From: Deltaproteobacteria bacterium
GTDB lineage: Bacteria > Desulfobacterota > Dissulfuribacteria > Dissulfuribacterales > QOAL01
Assembly (NCBI GenBank): GCA_026996955.1
Contig: JALWJV010000135.1
Coordinates: 1 to 5,472 of the forward strand
DNA length: 5,472 nt
Reading direction: 5' to 3'
Part shown: positions 1-4,317 of the stretch, one piece after another
Position numbering within the stretch: position 1 is the stretch's first letter
How the letters are laid out: every line of letters starts with the position of its first letter
The notes under the pieces: model-generated
Database searches by the model: none
What the model was told of the DNA's origin: nothing
The model's input: the letters and a program-made list of their open reading frames with translations, nothing else
Position numbers and translations under genes: made by a program

Positions 1-534
1 ACTGCTTTCTATTATATCTGCGCTGCCAAAGATCTCGGCCTTGTTATAGACACCATCATTATCCATACGGTAAACCATAACTACCTTGTCAACAGGATGC
101 ACGATCCAGTATTCCTGCACACCATGACTCTCGTACAGATCGCGCTTTTCCTTCAGATCAAGCAATGCAGTAGAAGGTGAGAGCACCTCCACCACCAGGT
201 CCGGCGCGCCAATGCAACCGCGATCATCAAGCTTTTGCTCATCACATACAACAACTATATCCGGCTGCACAACTGTTAAAATTTCATCATCTGCTGTGGT
301 CTCACCGTCAGGAAGCCTGACATCAAACTGGGCAACATATACCTCACATGGGCTGTCGTGAAGCAGTACATGAATTTTTGCAAACAGGTCTCCTGTTACC
401 CGCTGATGCATACGGGACGGAGCCGGTGACATATCATATACAATGCCGTCAATAAGTTCCCACCTGCCGTCTTCCCATTGCAGGTAATCGGCATAGGTGA
501 AAACTTCCTGTTCTTTCCTTAGTGTCTGAACCAT
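1..534 (-). CDS. Uma2 family (DUF820) putative PD-(D/E)XK nuclease, 3' end cut by window edge
   Basis: Read on the minus strand from ATG at 534 down to position 1, this frame stays open for 178 codons with no stop, so the C-terminus lies outside the window. Family proteins are usually about 180-200 residues, so little is missing. Visible family blocks are the N-terminal YADYLQWEDGRWELIDGIVY (residues 14-33), QPDIVVVCD (90-98), the core PDLVVEVLSPST (111-122), and LKEKRDLYESHGVQEYWIV (127-145). The family is known as a restriction-endonuclease-like fold; D92 and E116 are candidate metal-binding acids by position. Cellular function is not established for most members, which are often scattered in many copies in a genome. 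No convincing Shine-Dalgarno precedes the ATG. It is transcribed divergently from the pilin operon and is probably unrelated to it. Confidence 0.9.
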   Translation of the reverse strand, partial: MVQTLRKEQEVFTYADYLQWEDGRWELIDGIVYDMSPAPSRMHQRVTGDLFAKIHVLLHDSPCEVYVAQFDVRLPDGETTADDEILTVVQPDIVVVCDEQKLDDRGCIGAPDLVVEVLSPSTALLDLKEKRDLYESHGVQEYWIVHPVDKVVMVYRMDNDGVYNKAEIFGSADIIESS

Positions 535-707
535 TATGCTAAAAAATTGCGCCTTATATTGATCTTAATGCCTGAAACCAACTCTGCATCTCCGTAGAAT
601 TTATATTCCAAGGAGTCTTTTCTTCCATAAACCTGATTTTAGCGGCTTAGAATAAAACAGTAAAGTCGGTCAATACAGGTTCAATTTCAACAGATGGGAT
701 TCAGGCC

Positions 708-738
708 CCTTTGCGTCCTTTGCGCCTTGGCGGTTCAG
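708..738. repeat. GC-rich intergenic repeat with internal CTTTGCG duplication
   Basis: A GC-rich island in AT-rich DNA contains two adjacent near-copies, CTTTGCGTC (709-717) and CTTTGCGCC (718-726), followed by TTGGCGGTTCAG. From memory, very similar strings of the type 'TTTGCGTC...TTTGCGCC...GGCGGT' recur in intergenic regions of many bacterial genomes, which suggests a dispersed repeat family. Only one copy is in this window, so its dispersed nature cannot be shown here. It lies just upstream of the palindromic activator site and may mark the boundary of the pilin control region. Confidence 0.45.
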
Positions 739-745
739 TAGAAAA

Positions 746-762
746 GTGTCATTTTTTGACAC
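746..762. promoter_or_regulatory. Perfect 17-bp palindrome, candidate upstream activator site (PilR-type)
   Basis: GTGTCATTTTTTGACAC is a perfect inverted repeat: GTGTCA and TGACAC arms around a five-T spacer. Its centre (754) lies about 147 bp upstream of the transcription start predicted from the sigma-54 promoter, the usual range for an enhancer-binding protein site. The known Pseudomonas PilR recognition sequence contains a C/G-TGTC core, and this arm carries GTGTC. A PilR-type regulator is therefore the favoured, unproven, ligand. The T-tract spacer could also bend DNA. Confidence 0.6.
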
Positions 763-772
763 CTCTCAAATC

Positions 773-784
773 CATTTTTTGACA
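773..784. promoter_or_regulatory. Half-site copy of the upstream activator palindrome
   Basis: CATTTTTTGACA repeats exactly the right-hand 12 bases of the palindrome (750-761), offset by 23 bp. The left arm is not conserved: AATCCA stands where GTGTCA would be. A strong palindrome plus a weaker half-site about two helical turns apart is a common layout for cooperative binding of an enhancer-binding protein. Its centre is about 123 bp upstream of the predicted transcription start. Confidence 0.5.
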
Positions 785-873
785 ACAAAGACTTTTTTCA
801 TACATCTCGCAAAAAAATCCCGCTTTTAATAAAGTTTTTCTCCACTTTCTCGATAAGAAATATCAGAACAAAG

Positions 874-890
874 TTGGCATTGATGTTGCA
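874..890 (+). promoter_or_regulatory. Sigma-54 (RpoN) -24/-12 promoter of the pilin operon
   Basis: TTGGCATTGATGTTGCA matches the sigma-54 consensus TTGGCAC-N5-TTGCA except for one base. The invariant GG (876-877) and GC (888-889) are separated by exactly 10 bases. The expected transcription start is about 12 bases past the GC, near 901, giving a leader of about 150 bases to the pilin ATG. Type IV pilin genes in Pseudomonas and Geobacter are known to be driven by RpoN with the activator PilR, so position and gene fit well. Confidence 0.88.
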
Positions 891-956
891 GATACCACAT
901 GCAACAGACATGACATTCAAAAAATAAATTTTCATCTATAAACTTAAAATTATTCA

Positions 957-964
957 AAGGAGGT
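957..964 (+). promoter_or_regulatory. Upstream Shine-Dalgarno octamer without a properly spaced standard start
   Basis: AAGGAGGT here is identical to the octamer that serves the pilin ATG 81 bases downstream. The nearest in-frame ATG (990) is 25 bases away, too far for normal initiation. Only non-standard in-frame codons (ACG at 972, CTG at 975) come closer. It may be a ribosome standby or mRNA-stabilising site, or part of a long-isoform start like the one reported for Geobacter PilA. Confidence 0.5.
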
Positions 965-1037
965 TAATTAAACGCTGATTATTTTTCTTATGCAATCTAA
1001 AACAAACATTAATTATCCAAATTTTAATTTAACTTAT

Positions 1038-1045
1038 AAGGAGGT
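1038..1045 (+). promoter_or_regulatory. Strong ribosome binding site that fixes the pilin start at 1050
   Basis: AAGGAGGT is a near-perfect match to the 16S rRNA 3' end and sits five bases (GGAGG to ATG) before the ATG at 1050. This makes 1050 the preferred start over the in-frame ATG at 990, which has no site at proper spacing. Confidence 0.85.
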
Positions 1046-1049
1046 CAAG

Positions 1050-1274
1050 ATGCCTAAATTTTTCAAGAAATTAAGAAGATCAGCCCAAAAGGGTTTCACC
1101 CTTGTTGAATTGATGATTGTTGTCGCCATTATCGGTATTCTGGCGGCAATTGCTATTCCTCAGTTTGCTTCATATCGTCAAAAGGCGTTTGATACAACAG
1201 CAAAGAGCGATGTAAAGAATCTCATGACAGACGTTGAAGCATACTATGCTGATAACCAAGAATATCCTCACTAA
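1050..1274 (+). CDS. pilA: Short type IVa major pilin, PilA-N type (Geobacter-like candidate e-pilin)
   Basis: This encodes a 74-residue prepilin, the structural subunit of a type IV pilus or pilus-like filament in the inner membrane and periplasm. A basic leader (residues 1-15, [15 protein letters not shown]) ends at the prepilin peptidase site G15|F16. It is followed by the invariant hydrophobic helix [20 protein letters not shown] with Glu5 of the mature form. The mature protein is only 59 residues and has no globular C-terminal domain, as in Geobacter PilA (61 residues from memory). Aromatics at mature positions 1, 24, 27, 32, 50, 51 and 57 largely match the Geobacter pattern, as do R28, K30, D39, E48 and D53. 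The frame stays open upstream to ATG 990, which would add 20 residues; 1050 is preferred because of its strong ribosome binding site. It is transcribed from the sigma-54 promoter with the next gene, 41 bases downstream. Electrical conductivity cannot be judged from sequence. Confidence 0.93.
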   Translation: MPKFFKKLRRSAQKGFTLVELMIVVAIIGILAAIAIPQFASYRQKAFDTTAKSDVKNLMTDVEAYYADNQEYPH

Positions 1275-1315
1275 ATTATTCAGCAAAATATAGAACACAA
1301 AAAAGGAGAATAAAT

Positions 1316-1642
1316 ATGAAACGTATTTTTTTCTTATTCAGCATAATTTCTCTGGTTTCAACACCGGTTTGGGCCGCCTATGGTACAGATTCCGTTACTT
1401 TGGGTAGTGGTTCCACTGCAAAAACATTTAAAACGTCAAAGAATGTCTATATCGATTATGACGGTGGCACCTCAGGCCTTAGTTATTCCGTTGCCGGATA
1501 TCACTCAAAAGGGGCCAAGACCTTTGGTTCGTACGCAGGCGCTCAGAAAATTTTCTGGATTGACGGAACTGCAGCATCCCTTCCTAGTGCCCCTACTACA
1601 GCTGATGGCTCTGCAGACTTCAGCAGCTGGACAGAAATGTAA
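1316..1642 (+). CDS. Secreted small pilin partner, PilA-C / short pilin chaperone (Spc) type
   Basis: A 108-residue protein with a clear Sec signal peptide: K2-R3, hydrophobic core 4-15, and VWA|A cleavage after residue 20. The mature part is about 88 residues, without cysteines and rich in Ser, Gly, Thr, Ala and aromatics. It reads like the beta-rich head of a long pilin (SKNVYIDY at 41-48, YSVAGYHSKG at 57-66, ending WTEM). In Geobacter sulfurreducens the gene directly after pilA (GSU1497) encodes such a protein. It has been described both as a short-pilin chaperone and as PilA-C, which pairs with PilA-N in a filament. Position, size and sequence style support the same role here, but I recall that homologue only roughly. 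The start is set by AAAGGAGA at 1302-1309, six bases before the ATG. It shares the pilin mRNA and is followed by a strong terminator, so the two genes form a closed unit. Confidence 0.8.
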   Translation: MKRIFFLFSIISLVSTPVWAAYGTDSVTLGSGSTAKTFKTSKNVYIDYDGGTSGLSYSVAGYHSKGAKTFGSYAGAQKIFWIDGTAASLPSAPTTADGSADFSSWTEM

Positions 1643-1668
1643 TTTATTGTCCTAATTTTCAAGATACA

Positions 1669-1702
1669 AAAAAAAGGGGTAGTGTACACTACCCCTTTTT
1701 TT
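1669..1702. terminator. Perfect palindromic, probably bidirectional intrinsic terminator
   Basis: The stem GGGGTAGT (1676-1683), loop GTAC and ACTACCCC (1688-1695) are flanked by A-runs on the left and T-runs on the right, giving a perfect 34-bp inverted repeat. The plus strand reads a GC-rich hairpin followed by seven T, a classic rho-independent terminator 26 bases after the pilA-C stop. By symmetry it would also work on the minus strand. It separates the pilin operon from the ABC operon, which must then use its own promoter or read-through. Confidence 0.92.
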
Positions 1703-1772
1703 ATGATAATCATAAAAACCATATGAAATAACTGAAAAATACCGACAATGACATATTCATACACTACTTATC

Positions 1773-2579
1773 ATGCAACATTTCAAACTTATCTTTTCAG
1801 CTACCTTTGTTGCCATTAAGCGAGATCGTCTTCTACACGCACTGGCAGGGGCCTCACTTCTGCTTTTTTTACTTGTCCCTGTAATAAGTATGTTCTCTAT
1901 GCGCCAGGTACAGGAACTTGCAATCACGCTCTTTTTATCTTCCCTTTCATTTACCCTGCTGATATTTTCCATACTTTTGGGAGTATTTTCAATATGGAAG
2001 GATATTGAAAAACGTTACATAATTTCTGTCCTTTCCATGCCCATAAAACGCAAAGACTATCTCCTTGGAAAGTTTGCTGCCATTGCACTGTTCCTGATGT
2101 TCACGGTCTGCTTAATGGGAATCATCGGCTACGGGACAATTACCTTTGCGGCGCACCAGTACCAGTCAGAAATCCCGGTTTCCTGGCCCAACATTTTCAC
2201 CGCCATGCTGATGTCAGGTGCAAAATACATACTGCTTGCAGTAGTAGCCCTGTTATTTTCGGTAATAAGCACCTCAATATTCCTTCCTATTGCTGGTACC
2301 ATAGGGATCTTCCTTGCCGGGTCCGCTACCCAGGGACTGTATGAATACATAAACTCCGGTAGCGGAGCCCAGGACATATCATTAACCGGGCAATATATCA
2401 TAAAAGCACTATATTACCTGCTGCCTAATTTTTCTGCTTTCGATTACCAGGTATATGCTGCATATGCCTTAGCTCTTCCCCTGGATACAATCTTTTATAC
2501 CGTCTGTTACTGGCTGATATACACCTCTTTTCTTCTGTTCTGTGCATCAATCATATTTGAGAAAAAGGAATTCAGGTGA
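1773..2579 (+). CDS. ABC-2 type transporter permease
   Basis: A 268-residue polytopic membrane protein with about six hydrophobic segments, roughly at residues 22-41, 51-74, 101-127, 149-170, 171-190 and 238-260. Between segments 2 and 3 it carries WKDIEKRYIISVLSMPIKRK (75-94) followed by DYLLGKF. This matches the cytoplasmic coupling region typical of ABC-2 permeases, which contacts the ATPase. It would form the membrane channel with the ATPase encoded at 3433-4317. The substrate cannot be told; ABC-2 exporters move polysaccharides, lipids, drugs or proteins. Only one permease gene is seen, so a homodimer is likely. The ATG at 1773 has no clear Shine-Dalgarno, but the N-terminus is a natural start. 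The stop overlaps the next start by four bases (GTGA), indicating translational coupling. Related ABC genes lie downstream of pilA in Geobacter, as I recall. Confidence 0.85.
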   Translation: MQHFKLIFSATFVAIKRDRLLHALAGASLLLFLLVPVISMFSMRQVQELAITLFLSSLSFTLLIFSILLGVFSIWKDIEKRYIISVLSMPIKRKDYLLGKFAAIALFLMFTVCLMGIIGYGTITFAAHQYQSEIPVSWPNIFTAMLMSGAKYILLAVVALLFSVISTSIFLPIAGTIGIFLAGSATQGLYEYINSGSGAQDISLTGQYIIKALYYLLPNFSAFDYQVYAAYALALPLDTIFYTVCYWLIYTSFLLFCASIIFEKKEFR

Positions 2580-3436
2580 ACCGCTTAGTACTTACAATAA
2601 TTTTATTGACAGCATACATTGCTGTTACACTTCCCCTTTCTGCTTCACTCAAAAGCAGGCCGGACCTGGTAAAACTGGGCTATACGCCTTCAGCAGAAGT
2701 CCTGAAATATATAACCGCTGACCAAAAACTTCTCGCTGCCCAGTGGAATGTGCTCAAGGTACTGTTTTATTATGGCACCTTATTGGACAAATGGCGGCAC
2801 AACATCCCCGTTGCAGCTGAATATTACAACATGTACAGGACAATATGCGTAGCAGCAAAACTGGACCCCTATAACATTGATATTTACTATTTTGCCCAGG
2901 CCGCGTTTACATGGGAGGTAGGACGCGTAAAAGAGGTCAACGCCCTGCTTGAGTATGGTATGAAATACAGGACATGGGACTGGTACCTGCCATTTTTCAC
3001 AGGATTTAACTATGGCTATTTCCTGCATGATTATAAACAGGCGGCAAAATACCTCCAAAGGGCTGCGGAACTATCTGGACAGCAGTACCTGGCTACCCTG
3101 GCCGCCAGGTATTACTACCAGTCTGATGCCACGGAAATGGGCATTGCCTTTTTGAAAACCATGCTGAAACAGGCCTCAGATGCCCGGGAACGCCGCATGT
3201 ACCAGTTAAGGATTCAGGCACTGTCTGCAATAAAATACCTCCAGGATGCTGTCAGAAAATACATAAGGGATAATGGTCACCCGCCCCGTGACCTGAAATC
3301 ACTGGTCTCCTCCGGATATATTGAAAAATTGCCCCGTGATCCTTATGGGGGGCATTTTTATGTCGATAAGAATGGAAAGGTTAAGACCACGAGTAAGCTG
3401 GCCCTTCACGGGAAAAACTCCGATAATCCGAAATGA
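2576..3436 (+). CDS. Membrane-anchored TPR-like protein with GspG-pseudopilin-like C-terminal segment
   Basis: This encodes a 286-residue protein starting at GTG 2576, with AAGGAA seven to ten bases upstream and the upstream stop overlapping it. Residues 4-23 form a hydrophobic signal anchor or signal peptide; there is no lipobox cysteine. Residues about 50-215 are helical and TPR-like, with many Tyr/Ala pairs such as YYFAQAAFTWEVGR, YKQAAKYLQRAAELSG and LAARYYYQS. The C-terminal part (about 219-274) reads AIKYLQDAVRKYI, HPPRDLKSLV, SGYIEKLPRDPYGGHFYV and NGKVKTTS. This is the pattern seen at the end of GspG-type pseudopilins (Gly-Tyr-x-x-x-Leu-Pro-x-Asp-Pro-Tyr/Trp-Gly). It has no prepilin cleavage site. 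Lying between the permease and ATPase genes with 4-base overlaps at both ends, it is probably a periplasmic partner of the transporter. A contact with pilins is inference. Confidence 0.75.
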   Translation: MNRLVLTIILLTAYIAVTLPLSASLKSRPDLVKLGYTPSAEVLKYITADQKLLAAQWNVLKVLFYYGTLLDKWRHNIPVAAEYYNMYRTICVAAKLDPYNIDIYYFAQAAFTWEVGRVKEVNALLEYGMKYRTWDWYLPFFTGFNYGYFLHDYKQAAKYLQRAAELSGQQYLATLAARYYYQSDATEMGIAFLKTMLKQASDARERRMYQLRIQALSAIKYLQDAVRKYIRDNGHPPRDLKSLVSSGYIEKLPRDPYGGHFYVDKNGKVKTTSKLALHGKNSDNPK

Positions 3437-4317
3437 ATATTGTAGAGATAAATGCTTTATCCAAAGAGTATAAAGTAAAGAAAAAAAGAATACGGGCCCT
3501 GGACAACCTCTCATTAACAATACAAAAGGGAGAAATTTTCGGTTTCCTTGGACCAAATGGTGCTGGTAAAAGCACCACAATAAAAATTCTTACGGATCAA
3601 ATCCGCGCTACCTCCGGCTCGGCAACGATTTTTGGCATTCAGTCAAACAAGGCAGAAGCAAGGAGGCAAATAGGCTACCTTCCGGAAAATCCGGCATTCT
3701 ACGACTTCATGACAGCTCGAGAGTATCTGAGTTTCACTGGCAAATGTTTCAACATGCCTGAATCCTCACTCGCCGAACGAACCAACCAAGTCCTTGCAAC
3801 ACTTGACCTGCTGGACGCAGCTAACCGTCCTTTGAAGGGTTTCAGCAAGGGCATGACCCAGAGACTGGGCCTGGCACAGGCCCTTCTACATGACCCGGAC
3901 CTTTTTATCTTTGATGAACCCATGAGCGGCCTTGACCCGATAGGCAGGGCAATGGTCAAAAAAATCATAAAGGACCTGAAAAATAAGGGGAAGACGGTAT
4001 TTTTCAGTACCCATATCACATCAGACGTGGAAGTAGTGTGTGACCGGGTGGGTATTCTTGTAAAAGGACGACTGGTGGCAATTGACAGTGTTGAGCACAT
4101 TATGGCAACAGGCATAGAAGGATATATCATCCAGATACGTGGCCAGGATAACAAAACAGAAGAAATTAAAGTATCAAACAGTGAGCTAAATGGTGTCATA
4201 GCACGTCTACTTGCCGACAACGTAAAGATTGAACGTGTTAATCCTGTAGCCCACAACCTTGAAGATTTTTTCCTGGATACTATTCAAGCCCAGGTGCCGA
4301 CAAATGAAAGTCAATAA
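3433..4317 (+). CDS. ABC transporter ATP-binding protein (ABC-2/CcmA-like)
   Basis: A 294-residue cytoplasmic ATPase that would power the permease encoded at 1773-2579. All nucleotide-binding motifs are intact: Walker A GPNGAGKST (residues 40-48), the Q-loop region with GYLPE and Glu85 as usual for this subfamily, signature FSKGMTQR (137-144), Walker B LFIFDEP with catalytic Glu162, D-loop SGLDP (165-169), and H-loop His194 in FFSTH. After residue about 225 a C-terminal extension of about 70 residues follows, as in many ABC-2 ATPases. The start ATG overlaps the preceding stop by four bases (ATGA) and lacks its own strong ribosome binding site, so it is probably translated by coupling. The last 14 bases overlap the next gene. 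The substrate is unknown. Confidence 0.95.
   Translation: MNIVEINALSKEYKVKKKRIRALDNLSLTIQKGEIFGFLGPNGAGKSTTIKILTDQIRATSGSATIFGIQSNKAEARRQIGYLPENPAFYDFMTAREYLSFTGKCFNMPESSLAERTNQVLATLDLLDAANRPLKGFSKGMTQRLGLAQALLHDPDLFIFDEPMSGLDPIGRAMVKKIIKDLKNKGKTVFFSTHITSDVEVVCDRVGILVKGRLVAIDSVEHIMATGIEGYIIQIRGQDNKTEEIKVSNSELNGVIARLLADNVKIERVNPVAHNLEDFFLDTIQAQVPTNESQ

Larger units (their letters stand above)
535..1049. other. Divergent intergenic control region upstream of pilin operon
   Basis: About 515 bases without a convincing gene, more AT-rich than the flanking coding sequence. The left part (535-700) would hold the promoter of the minus-strand Uma2 gene, but I see no clear one. It contains only a 24-codon minus-strand reading frame (554-628), which I do not call. 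The right part holds the GC-rich repeat, the palindromic candidate activator sites, the sigma-54 promoter and the pilin leader, each listed separately. A leader of about 150 bases between the predicted transcription start (about 901) and the pilin ATG is long for such a small gene. Confidence 0.8.

Noticed and set aside
554..628. 24-codon minus-strand reading frame (MEEKTPWNINS...) just upstream of the Uma2 gene
   Set aside because: It is too short, has no good ribosome binding site, a stop lies a few codons upstream, and no family is recognised. It could be a real small peptide or a remnant, but nothing in the sequence supports it.
746..784. CRISPR-like or tandem repeat array from the two CATTTTTTGACA copies
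   Set aside because: There are only two copies, spaced 23 bp, with no further repeat. The symmetry and position fit a regulator site better.
899..927. Tiny reading frames in the pilin leader (ATG at 899, four codons; ATG at 910, five codons) as a leader peptide attenuator
   Set aside because: Neither has a ribosome binding site and no attenuator hairpin is visible downstream. The first ATG also falls at or before the predicted transcription start.
990..1049. Taking the pilin start at ATG 990 (94-residue form)
   Set aside because: There is no Shine-Dalgarno at proper spacing, and the added 20 residues are AT-rich and leader-like. ATG 1050 has an excellent site. The long form is kept only as a possible isoform.
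1380..1655. Alternative plus-strand frame overlapping the PilA-C gene
   Set aside because: It has no ribosome binding site and no recognisable domain, whereas the overlapped frame has a signal peptide, good ribosome binding site and family-like sequence.
3699..4256. 185-codon minus-strand frame within the ATPase gene
   Set aside because: It lies entirely opposite a gene with intact ABC motifs, and its product shows no recognisable domain. It is a shadow of codon bias.
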